Assembly (NCBI GenBank): GCA_937923365.1
Contig: CALAIJ010000297.1
Coordinates: forward strand, 1 to 5,372
Direction of reading: 5' to 3'
DNA: 5,372 bases
Source of the DNA: an uncultured Sulfitobacter sp.
Lineage (GTDB): Bacteria; Pseudomonadota; Alphaproteobacteria; Rhodobacterales; Rhodobacteraceae
Shown here: piece by piece, positions 1 through 5,372 of the stretch
Layout: every line of letters starts with the position of its first letter
How positions within the stretch are numbered: the stretch's first letter is position 1
The notes under the pieces: model-generated
The model's database searches: none
What the model was told of the DNA's origin: nothing
What the model saw: the letters and a program-made list of their open reading frames with translations, nothing else
Position numbers and translations under genes: made by a program

Positions 1-443
1 CCAATGGTGCCAAGGTCAAAGCGTGTTGCTGCGGCATCAAACGCCGCGCGGCCCAATGCGGCGTATGGGTTTTCATCCCACGCCTTGTCGCCGCCATTGA
101 GCAGGTCAAACAGGATCGCGCCGGGGACCAGCGGGATCACCGCCTCGCCGACTTTGTAGCCGCGCCCCGCCGCGCGCAGACCGGACACCACGCCCGAACA
201 GGCATCCAGCCCGTAGGCAGAACCGCCCGAAAGCACCAGCGCATCCACGGCGGCGACTGATTTATCAGGGGCCAGCAGGTCTGTCTCTCGTGTGCCGGGG
301 GCGCCGCCCATAACATGGACGGAGGCCACAAAAGACGTGTCGGCGGTCAGCACAGTGACGCCGGATTTCAGCGTGTCATTCTGGGCGTTGCCCACCCGAA
401 GGCCAGCGACGTCCGTGATCAGATTGGTGGGGCCTACATGCAT
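1..443 (-). CDS. DmpA-like P1 family (S58) aminopeptidase/amidase, N-terminal part, cut by window edge
   Basis: This is the first 147 codons of a P1 (DmpA/NylC type, MEROPS S58) hydrolase; the rest lies beyond the left edge. Family members are N-terminal-nucleophile enzymes that cut themselves into two chains and then remove N-terminal L-amino acids, D-Ala amides/esters or beta-amino acids, or hydrolyse nylon oligomers. Visible family marks are an opening N-x-ITDVAGLRVG stretch (residues 7-18), GGAPGTRETDLL (46-57), LVLSGGSAYGLDA (69-81), a VPGAILFDL stretch (106-114) and an ending at LGTI. The self-cleavage site and its Ser/Thr nucleophile are expected in the missing C-terminal part, so activity cannot be judged. 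I chose the ATG at 443 because there is no in-frame start between it and the cupin stop codon, and because the conserved N-terminus begins a few residues later. Only a weak AGG ribosome site is seen 7 bases upstream. The gene follows the cupin after 48 bp and is probably cotranscribed. No signal peptide is visible, so it is probably cytoplasmic. Family assignment is strong; the exact substrate is unknown. Confidence 0.92.
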   Translation of the reverse strand, partial: MHVGPTNLITDVAGLRVGNAQNDTLKSGVTVLTADTSFVASVHVMGGAPGTRETDLLAPDKSVAAVDALVLSGGSAYGLDACSGVVSGLRAAGRGYKVGEAVIPLVPGAILFDLLNGGDKAWDENPYAALGRAAFDAAATRFDLGTI

Positions 444-491
444 GGTTGCGCCTGTTGTGGTGTCGGATTTGGTTTTAGTGGCAAAGGTAAG
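444..491 (-). other. 48 bp gap between cupin and P1 peptidase genes
   Basis: This is the longest non-coding stretch in the window. It is A/C-rich on the transcribed-sense strand and less GC-rich than its surroundings. I see no hairpin with a T run, so no terminator, and no convincing promoter. The only translation signal is a weak AGG at 451-453, 7 bases before the peptidase ATG. The peptidase is therefore probably on the same transcript. Confidence 0.6.
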
Positions 492-842
492 TTAAAGGCG
501 CGGCTTGGCCGAAGCTGTCGCCGGATCGCCTGTGTTAGGGACGCCTTTTGGTTCGATCAGGAGCACTTCGCATTCTGCATCCGCGCGGGGCCGGTGGGTG
601 ACGCCGCGCGGCACGATAAAGATCTCGCCCGCCTTCACCAGATGCGATGCGCCGTCGAGGTCCATCACCATTTCACCTTTGAGCACCAGAAAGAAATCAT
701 CGGTGTCCTCATGCAGGTGATACGGAAAGCTGCCCTGGAATTTGACCACCATCACATCGTTGTCGTTGTAGTCAGCGATGACATGCGGGTCCCAATGCGT
801 GGTGATCTGCGCCAGCTTGGACGCCAGATTGAGCGGCGTCAT
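492..842 (-). CDS. Small single-domain cupin protein
   Basis: This complete 116-residue protein is a single cupin barrel with little beyond the conserved core. Cupin motif 1 is visible at residues 37-56: G37, then H42 and H44, an acidic cluster D46/D48/D49, and G56. Motif 2 is visible at 72-83 as G72, P78, G80 and H83. H42, H44 and H83 are the expected metal ligands. The usual glutamate ligand of motif 1 is replaced by aspartate (D48 or D49). The C-terminal stretch IEPKGVPNTGDP (96-107) is familiar from small uncharacterised bacterial cupins found beside metabolic genes. Such proteins may be metal-dependent isomerases or dioxygenases, or simple ligand binders, so no reaction is assigned. The start codon overlaps the SDR stop as ATGA and follows a strong GGAGGA ribosome site by 8 bases, which makes the start secure. 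No signal peptide is seen; a cytoplasmic location is likely. Confidence 0.93.
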   Translation of the reverse strand: MTPLNLASKLAQITTHWDPHVIADYNDNDVMVVKFQGSFPYHLHEDTDDFFLVLKGEMVMDLDGASHLVKAGEIFIVPRGVTHRPRADAECEVLLIEPKGVPNTGDPATASAKPRL

Positions 843-1585
843 ATGCAGCGTCCTCCGTCCACTTCCATGGCGACGCCTGTGATCATGCTGGCCTCGTCAC
901 TGCAAAGGAACAGGGCGGCGTTGCCAAGGTCTTCGGGTTGGGAAAAGCGGCCTAAGGGGATGGTTGAAAGGAACTTGGCGCGCATCTCCGGGGTGTCCTC
1001 TCCCATGAAAGAGGCAAGCAGGGGCGTCTCGCCCGCAACGGGGTTCAGCGCGTTCACGCGGATGCCCAAGGGGGCCAGTTCCACGGCCATGCTTTTGGTG
1101 GCGTTGATCATCCACCCCTTCGAGGCATTGTACCAGCTCAGGTTCGGACGCGGAGAGACACCCGCTGTCGAGGCCACGTTCAGAATGGCCCCTGCGCCGC
1201 GTTCCTTCATCCCTGGGACAAAGGCACGGGCGGTCAGATAAACCGACTTCATGTTGACGCGGACAACGCGGTCAAAATCGTCTTCAGAGATTTCATCAAG
1301 TGGCGTGGGCATATGCGTCACGCCTGCATTGTTGACAAGGATGTCGACATGGCCCCAGAGGTCGCGCGCCGCACGGGCCATATCGTTCACAGACCCCCCG
1401 TCGCCCACATCAACTGTCTGGGCGGTGGCGTGATCGCCCATTTCGACTGCGAACTGGCGCGCCGCCTCGCCATTGATGTCGGCCACCATCACGCGCGCCC
1501 CTTCCTGTAGAAAGCGGCGCACGATGCCTGCGCCAAATCCCGAGGCACCCCCGGTGACAATTGCGGTTTTTCCAGTCAGTCGCAT
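839..1585 (-). CDS. Short-chain dehydrogenase/reductase (classical SDR)
   Basis: This is a complete 248-residue classical SDR, the usual length for the family, with a Rossmann fold that binds NAD(P). The cofactor motif TGGASGFG lies at residues 11-18. D36 at the end of the second strand favours NAD(H) over NADP(H). The NNAG motif is at 85-88. The catalytic tetrad is complete: N111, S139, Y152 and K156 in a YxxxK arrangement. The segment NPVAGETPLL (181-190), after the catalytic core, and the terminal DGGRCI are typical of SDRs annotated loosely as 3-oxoacyl-ACP reductase or glucose 1-dehydrogenase. Those names do not settle the substrate. It overlaps the hydrolase gene by 10 bp, and its AGGAG ribosome site lies inside that gene. 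It ends in an ATGA overlap with the cupin, which implies translational coupling on both sides. By context it probably acts on an alcohol or ketone released from the imported compound. That role is inference; the fold and catalytic competence are well supported. Confidence 0.96.
   Translation of the reverse strand: MRLTGKTAIVTGGASGFGAGIVRRFLQEGARVMVADINGEAARQFAVEMGDHATAQTVDVGDGGSVNDMARAARDLWGHVDILVNNAGVTHMPTPLDEISEDDFDRVVRVNMKSVYLTARAFVPGMKERGAGAILNVASTAGVSPRPNLSWYNASKGWMINATKSMAVELAPLGIRVNALNPVAGETPLLASFMGEDTPEMRAKFLSTIPLGRFSQPEDLGNAALFLCSDEASMITGVAMEVDGGRCI
851..856 (-). promoter_or_regulatory. Strong Shine-Dalgarno for cupin gene, inside SDR 3' end
   Basis: GGAGGA lies 8 bases before the cupin ATG, close to an ideal ribosome site. 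The same six bases are the two Gly codons of the conserved SDR C-terminal DGG. It supports the cupin start at 842 and translational coupling through the ATGA overlap. Confidence 0.85.
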
Positions 1586-2439
1586 GGGGTGTTCTCCTGT
1601 ATGAAGGTGCGCAAATGGGCAAAGAATGCGTCAGGTTTGTCGGCAGGGATCATATGTCCTGCCCCCGCAATACTGTGATGGGTTGCGGGCGCGTTGCCAA
1701 GATGGTTGAGCAAACAGTCGCTGAACATCACTGGCATCATCGGGTCTTGTGCGCCTGACAGGATCAGTGTCGGGCAGGTTATCCGTGCAAGGCTGGCGCG
1801 GAAATCAAAGCGTCCCATTTCGTTGTCTGGCCCGTTGAAGTGCATGGCCACTGGGTTCTTGAGTGTCATGCGGGCCATCACGTCCGGGTCGGGCGGGGAT
1901 TGCGCATAATGTGGCAGACAGACCTCGAAATAGCGGGCGCGTTTTTCGGGGGTTGGCGCGCTCCAATAGGCGCGGGCGGTGTCACCGGCTTGCGCCCCTC
2001 CGATGCGGGCGAAAGCGGCATAGATTTCCTCAAAATCCACATGAGCTGTTGTCGCGCACAGGATCAGAGCACCAAGTGTGTCGGGGTACCGCGTGGCGTA
2101 GGCCTGCGCCACAAAGCCACCAAAGGACGCGCCATAAAGGATGGGTCGTTCGATGCCCAAAGTTGCGATCAGGGCGTGCAGATCATCCGCCCATTGATCA
2201 AGCGTCCAGTGATTTGCATCGCTGTCATCACTGCGGCCATTGCCACGGTGATCCAGATAGACAATCTGCGCCACATCGCTGAGGTGCGAGAACGCGGGCT
2301 TGTAAATCGTGTGATCGGCGCCCGGGCCGCCATGCAACAGGATCAGCGTCGGCTTGGTGCGCATTGCAGGGCCGTCAGCGACAAGGCCCGCGCCTTCGAT
2401 GTCTACATAAAGCGTGGTGTCGTTCACCTTGATGCGCAT
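1576..2439 (-). CDS. Alpha/beta hydrolase, S33 proline iminopeptidase-like
   Basis: This 287-residue protein is an alpha/beta-fold hydrolase. The oxyanion-hole motif HGGPG is at residues 36-40, and DHRGNGRS follows at 63-70. The nucleophile elbow is GASFGG with S105. The acid is probably D232 (SGAQDP) and the base H262 (GAGHM), so the triad is complete. HGGPG together with DxRGxGxS is characteristic of the S33 group, which includes proline iminopeptidases, but related esterases and amidases share it. A peptidase, amidase or esterase activity is all that can be claimed. Context behind a peptide-type importer favours an exopeptidase or amidase acting on the imported molecule in the cytoplasm; no signal peptide is seen. 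I chose the ATG at 2439, one base after the ABC stop, because an AGGTG ribosome site lies 9 bases upstream. An in-frame GTG at 2451 would add four residues, but it would overlap that ribosome site and the ABC gene. The 3' end overlaps the SDR by 10 bp. Confidence 0.93.
   Translation of the reverse strand: MRIKVNDTTLYVDIEGAGLVADGPAMRTKPTLILLHGGPGADHTIYKPAFSHLSDVAQIVYLDHRGNGRSDDSDANHWTLDQWADDLHALIATLGIERPILYGASFGGFVAQAYATRYPDTLGALILCATTAHVDFEEIYAAFARIGGAQAGDTARAYWSAPTPEKRARYFEVCLPHYAQSPPDPDVMARMTLKNPVAMHFNGPDNEMGRFDFRASLARITCPTLILSGAQDPMMPVMFSDCLLNHLGNAPATHHSIAGAGHMIPADKPDAFFAHLRTFIQENTPCD
1594..1598 (-). promoter_or_regulatory. Shine-Dalgarno for SDR gene, inside hydrolase 3' end
   Basis: AGGAG lies 8 bases before the SDR ATG at 1585 and within the last codons of the hydrolase gene. 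It fixes the SDR start and explains how the SDR can be translated despite the 10 bp overlap. Confidence 0.85.
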
Positions 2440-2440
2440 G

Positions 2441-4039
2441 TCAGAGCGCACCTGACAGATCGGGCAACACCGGCGCGGCGGCGATCAGTTCGCGGGTGTA
2501 GGCGTCTTTGGGGCGCTCGAAAACCTGTTCGGTTGGTCCTTGTTCTACAATGCGCCCTTGCTTCATCACCAGCACGCGATCAGTCACCGTGCGCACCACA
2601 CTCAGGTCGTGCGAGATGAACAGATAGGTCAGATCATAGGCCGCGCAAAGCTCGGCCAGCAGATCAAGGATTTGCGCGCGCACAGAAACATCCAAGGCGC
2701 TGACGGCTTCGTCAAAAAGGATCAGTTGCGGTTTGATGATCAAAGCGCGGGCGATGGCGATACGTTGGCGTTGCCCGCCGGAAAATTCGTGAATGTATTT
2801 CTGTGCGTCTGGCGGTGTCAGGCCCACGGCGGTCAATGCCTCGTCTATGGCCTGCTGCCGCATACTGCCCGTTGGTGCGTCGTCCAGCAGGTGGAAAGGT
2901 TCCGTGATCAGCCGGTCCACACGGTGGCGGGGATTGAAACTGCCGAAGGGATCCTGGAACACCACCTGCATCTGGCGGCGTACCTTCAGGTTCGGTTTCG
3001 TACCGGTGAAAACAGGTTCGCCGTTTAGTGTGATAGAGCCTGTTTGCACATTGCTCAGGCCCAATAATGCCCTTGTTAGGGTCGATTTTCCACACCCGCT
3101 TTCGCCGACAAGGCCAAGGCGTTCGCCGCGCTGGATCGTGAAGGACACATCATCTACGGCACGGAACAGCTTTTGCGCACCAAAGAGCGATGTGCGTGGC
3201 AGCTTGTAGTCGCGGCTGACGCCCTTGACCTCAAGCAAGGGTGTTGGTGCCGGGGCTGCAGGCAGATCAACGCGGTGGTCCGAGGCGGCAAAAAGCATCT
3301 TGGTGTAGGGGTGCTGCATGTTGTGCAGCAGGTCGTGCGTATCGCCTTGCTCCACCACCTTGCCGCGGCGCATCACGACAATGCGGTCTGCCATGTCGGC
3401 AACCACAGCCAGATCGTGGGTGATCATCAACAGGCCCATCCCGTCCTCGCGGGCAAGGCGTTTGAGCAGGTCAAGGATTTGCGCCTGTGTCGTCACATCA
3501 AGCGCGGTCGTCGGTTCATCTGCGATCAGCAGGCGGGGGCGCAAGGCGATGGCCATCGCGATGACCACGCGCTGGCGTTGCCCGCCCGACAGTTCGTGCG
3601 GATAGCGCGACAGCGGGAATTGATCCGGCGGCAGGCCGACGCGGATCAGCGTCTGGGCGGCACGTTCTTCGGCCACGGTGCGCGGGATGTGCGGATCGTG
3701 GATGCGGATGGTTTCTGACACCTGCGCGCCGATGGTGTGCACGGGGTTCAGTGCCGTCATAGGTTCCTGAAACACCATGCCGATGTCATTGCCGCGCAGA
3801 TCGCATAAGCTGGCTTCGGGCGTGTCGGTCAGGTCTTGGCCGTCCAGCAGAACGGCGCCTTGGGTCGCGCTGCCTTTGGGCAGCAGTTGCATGACGGCAA
3901 GCGCAGTCATCGATTTGCCAGAGCCACTTTCGCCTGTGATCGCGACGATCTCCCCTTGGTTCACCTGCAAGGAAACGTCGTGCAGAATGTCGTGCCCGTA
4001 GATCGCACAAGAGAGGTTTTTGATGTCCAGCAAGCTCAT
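2441..4039 (-). CDS. Peptide-type ABC transporter ATPase with two fused nucleotide-binding domains
   Basis: This 532-residue protein joins the two ATPases (DppD-like and DppF-like) of an oligopeptide/dipeptide/nickel importer in one chain, as in YejF and GsiA. It would energise the two permeases encoded just upstream from the cytoplasmic face. Domain 1 (about 1-255) has Walker A GESGSGKS at 36-43, Q-loop Q91, signature LSGGQ at 150-154, Walker B ending D174-E175, and H-loop H208. Domain 2 (about 267-532) has Walker A GESGCGKS at 312-319, Q362, signature FSGGQ at 419-423 (LSGGQ-like), Walker B ending D443-E444, and H477. Both sites therefore look catalytically intact. The residue after the second Walker B glutamate is Ala where Pro is most common, a mild variation. 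Both domains show the C-terminal extension typical of Opp/Dpp ATPases (for example [10 protein letters not shown] at 243-252). The start codon overlaps the DppC-like permease stop as ATGA, with only a weak GGGTGG upstream, so translation is probably coupled. Confidence 0.97.
   Translation of the reverse strand: MSLLDIKNLSCAIYGHDILHDVSLQVNQGEIVAITGESGSGKSMTALAVMQLLPKGSATQGAVLLDGQDLTDTPEASLCDLRGNDIGMVFQEPMTALNPVHTIGAQVSETIRIHDPHIPRTVAEERAAQTLIRVGLPPDQFPLSRYPHELSGGQRQRVVIAMAIALRPRLLIADEPTTALDVTTQAQILDLLKRLAREDGMGLLMITHDLAVVADMADRIVVMRRGKVVEQGDTHDLLHNMQHPYTKMLFAASDHRVDLPAAPAPTPLLEVKGVSRDYKLPRTSLFGAQKLFRAVDDVSFTIQRGERLGLVGESGCGKSTLTRALLGLSNVQTGSITLNGEPVFTGTKPNLKVRRQMQVVFQDPFGSFNPRHRVDRLITEPFHLLDDAPTGSMRQQAIDEALTAVGLTPPDAQKYIHEFSGGQRQRIAIARALIIKPQLILFDEAVSALDVSVRAQILDLLAELCAAYDLTYLFISHDLSVVRTVTDRVLVMKQGRIVEQGPTEQVFERPKDAYTRELIAAAPVLPDLSGAL
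2449..2453 (-). promoter_or_regulatory. Shine-Dalgarno deciding the hydrolase start
   Basis: AGGTG lies 9 bases before the ATG at 2439, inside the end of the ATPase gene. Its last three bases are the GTG at 2451 that could be an alternative start, so the two readings compete. The site favours the ATG. Confidence 0.6.
3312..3330 (-). repeat. Perfect 7 bp inverted repeat with 5-base loop inside the ATPase gene
   Basis: TGCTGCA and TGCAGCA flank a 5-base loop and could form a small RNA hairpin. It falls in the codons for LLHNMQH (about residues 237-243), at the end of the first ATPase domain. There is no T run, so it is not a terminator. Codon constraints on Leu, His and Gln (CTG, CAC, CAG) may explain it by chance. 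Confidence 0.4.
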
Positions 4040-4851
4040 GCGCGGGCCACCCGCAGACGAGGATCAAGGTAATCGCGTAACCCGTCCCCCATCAGGTTCA
4101 GCCCCAACACGGTCAGGATGATCGCAAATCCCGGCATCAGCGCCATATGCGGTGCGATGCTGACCAGCGTTTGAGCATCCGCCAGCATCCGGCCCCAGGA
4201 CGGCAACGGAGGCTGCGCGCCAAGGCCCACGTAGGACAATCCCGCCTCTGCCAGAATGCCCAAGCTGAACTGGATCGTGCCCTGGACAATCAGCAGATTG
4301 GTGACATTGGGCAGAATATGCTCGACCGAGATGCGCGCGGCGGATTTGCCAGCCACCCGGGCTGCAAGGATGAACTCGCGCTGCCACAGCGACAAAGCCG
4401 CCCCACGGGTGATGCGGGCAAAAACTGGGATGTTAAAGATGCCGATGGCGATGATCGCGTTCACCGCGCCTGCGCCAAAGATGGCGGTGATCAGGATGGC
4501 AATCACCAGCGATGGAAAGGCAAAGACCAGATCGTTGCCGCGCATGATCAGCTCGTCCAGCCAGCTGCCCGATCGCGCAGCCGCCCACAGGCCCAAGGGC
4601 ACGCCCAGCCCCATGCCGATGCCCACCGCCACCAGTGCGACCGCAATAGAGGTGCGCGCGCCCACCATGATCATGCTCAGGATGTCGCGGCCAAAGTGAT
4701 CCGTACCCAGCAGGTTGGCCGCATTCGGCGTCTTCAGCTTGTTGGGAATGTCCAGCAACGTGTGGTCATAGGGTGTCCAGACAAGGCTGATGATCGCAGC
4801 CAGCAAGAATGTGGCCGACAGGACGGTGCCGATGATCAGGTTGCGCTTCAT
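4036..4851 (-). CDS. DppC/OppC-like ABC transporter permease
   Basis: This complete 271-residue inner-membrane protein is the second permease of a peptide-type importer and would pair with the DppB-like protein encoded just upstream. The first membrane segment is at about residues 5-25. The family hallmark LLGTDHFGRDILS follows at 47-59 in the periplasmic region. Further hydrophobic segments lie at about 68-92, 108-130, 131-150 (short), 183-200 and 234-252. The cytoplasmic EAA-type loop that contacts the ATPase is at about 159-182, ending HILPN. Its usual first Glu is Leu (L162). EAGLSYVGLG (202-211) and PPLPSWGRML (214-223) are standard DppC signatures. The terminal DYLDPRLR is also typical. 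The gene begins 10 bp after the DppB-like stop, with a GAGG ribosome site overlapping that stop, and its own stop overlaps the ATPase start. The transported substrate is not deducible from permease sequence. Confidence 0.97.
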   Translation of the reverse strand: MKRNLIIGTVLSATFLLAAIISLVWTPYDHTLLDIPNKLKTPNAANLLGTDHFGRDILSMIMVGARTSIAVALVAVGIGMGLGVPLGLWAAARSGSWLDELIMRGNDLVFAFPSLVIAILITAIFGAGAVNAIIAIGIFNIPVFARITRGAALSLWQREFILAARVAGKSAARISVEHILPNVTNLLIVQGTIQFSLGILAEAGLSYVGLGAQPPLPSWGRMLADAQTLVSIAPHMALMPGFAIILTVLGLNLMGDGLRDYLDPRLRVARA

Positions 4852-4859
4852 GCAGGCCC

Positions 4860-4863
4860 CCTC
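4860..4863 (-). promoter_or_regulatory. Shine-Dalgarno for DppC-like permease, overlapping DppB-like stop
   Basis: GAGG, continuing into a G run, lies 8 bases before the ATG at 4851 and shares bases with the TGA stop of the preceding permease. This suggests coupled translation, so the two permeases would be made in similar amounts. Confidence 0.7.
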
Positions 4864-5372
4864 ATGTGCGCGACCTCAGCCGTGGGTCGACAGCGGCATA
4901 GGCCAGATCCACGCAAAAGTTCACCACGATCACCGAGAAGACCAGCAGCATCACCACCGATTCCACCACGATCAGGTCACGGGCCGAGATACTTTGGAAC
5001 ACAAGACGGCCCAGTCCGGGCAGGTAGAACACCTGCTCAATGATGATGGAGCCTGCCAGCAGGAACGAGAACTGCAAACCGATGATTGTCAGCACGGGGA
5101 TCAGGGCATTGCGCAGCCCGTGCCGCCAAAGTGCCTGGCGCGACGACAGGCCTTTGGCGCGGGCGGTGCGCATGAAATCCTCGCCCAGTACGTCCAGCAA
5201 CGACGACCGCATCACGCGGGCAAGAATTGCTGCTTGGGGCAGGGCCAATGCGATGGCGGGCAGTGTCAGCGCGTGCAGGCCCGCCAGTATCCCTTTGTCC
5301 CAGCCAATGAACCCGCCCGCCGAGAACCAGCGCAGATTGATCGCAAAGATCAGCACCAGCATCATCGCAAAC
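4862..5372 (-). CDS. DppB/OppB-like ABC transporter permease, C-terminal part, cut by window edge
   Basis: The visible 169 residues are the C-terminal half of a DppB-type permease, which is normally about 305-340 residues. The reading frame stays open to the right edge, so the two ATG codons near it (at 5365 and 5362) are internal methionines, not the start. The fragment opens in a membrane segment (FAMMLVLIFAINLRWF), matching the middle of DppB homologues. The cytoplasmic EAA-type loop is well preserved at about residues 64-95: EDFMRTARAKGLS, then HGLRNALIPVLT. EQVFYLPGLGRL (112-123) and the closing DLAYAAVDPRLR (155-166) are signature sequences of the family. It forms the heterodimeric channel with the DppC-like permease that follows after a 10 bp gap. 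The N-terminal half, the substrate-binding protein gene and the promoter must lie beyond the right edge. Confidence 0.96.
   Translation of the reverse strand, partial: FAMMLVLIFAINLRWFSAGGFIGWDKGILAGLHALTLPAIALALPQAAILARVMRSSLLDVLGEDFMRTARAKGLSSRQALWRHGLRNALIPVLTIIGLQFSFLLAGSIIIEQVFYLPGLGRLVFQSISARDLIVVESVVMLLVFSVIVVNFCVDLAYAAVDPRLRSRT

Noticed and set aside
137..331. 64-codon minus-strand frame within the P1 peptidase region
   Set aside because: Out of frame with the peptidase, whose conserved motifs occupy the same bases; Trp/Pro/Arg-rich shadow.
315..1241. 308-codon open frame on the plus strand
   Set aside because: It lies antisense to the P1 peptidase, cupin and SDR genes, which have clear family motifs. 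The His/Arg-rich translation matches no family I recognise and is a typical GC-rich shadow.
1840..2619. 259-codon open frame on the plus strand
   Set aside because: Antisense to the hydrolase and the end of the ATPase gene; Arg/Ala/Gly-rich with no motif and no ribosome site of note.
2441..4039. Possible assembly or frameshift fusion of two ATPase genes
   Set aside because: The two-domain ATPase is a known natural arrangement (YejF, GsiA), the linker is in frame and both domains have complete motifs.
4147..5043. 298-codon open frame on the plus strand
   Set aside because: Antisense to both permeases; the Asp/Gln/Arg-rich, low-hydrophobic translation is what the reverse of a membrane protein gene gives.
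1..5372. tRNA, rRNA, CRISPR array, insertion sequence, phage or attachment site, intrinsic terminator
   Set aside because: I looked on both strands and saw no repeat array, transposase motif, tRNA-like sequence or GC hairpin followed by a T run. Non-coding space is under 100 bases in total.

Overview
The window is GC-rich (roughly 60% by eye) and nearly all coding. Seven genes lie head-to-tail on the minus strand. GC richness, tightly overlapping genes and the protein styles fit an alphaproteobacterium, most plausibly of the Rhodobacteraceae/Roseobacter type. That placement is a judgement from general look, not a match to a named genome.

The operon reads from the right edge to the left. First is a peptide-type (Dpp/Opp) ABC transporter: the C-terminal half of a DppB-like permease (cut by the right edge), a complete DppC-like permease, and one 532-residue protein carrying both ATPase domains (DppD and DppF fused, as in YejF or GsiA). 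Next come an alpha/beta hydrolase resembling the S33 proline iminopeptidase group, a classical short-chain dehydrogenase/reductase and a small single-domain cupin. Last is the N-terminal part of a DmpA-like P1 (S58) aminopeptidase/amidase, cut by the left edge.

The genes are tightly coupled. Gaps or overlaps are 10 bp (gap), 4 bp (ATGA overlap), 1 bp (gap, or an 11 bp overlap with an alternative start), 10 bp (overlap), 4 bp (ATGA overlap) and 48 bp (gap). Several Shine-Dalgarno sequences lie inside the 3' end of the preceding gene. No promoter, terminator, RNA gene, mobile element, CRISPR or long non-coding stretch is visible. The operon must start beyond the right edge, where a periplasmic substrate-binding protein gene would be expected, and it continues past the left edge.

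The likely job is import of a small peptide or peptide-like amide, followed by cytoplasmic hydrolysis by two unrelated hydrolases (S33-like and DmpA-like). The SDR would oxidise or reduce a hydroxy or keto product. The cupin could be a metal-dependent accessory enzyme or a ligand-binding protein. The real substrate cannot be read from the sequence. I see no clearly unprecedented system; the most interesting point is the combination of DmpA-like peptidase, cupin, SDR and S33 hydrolase behind a dedicated peptide importer.
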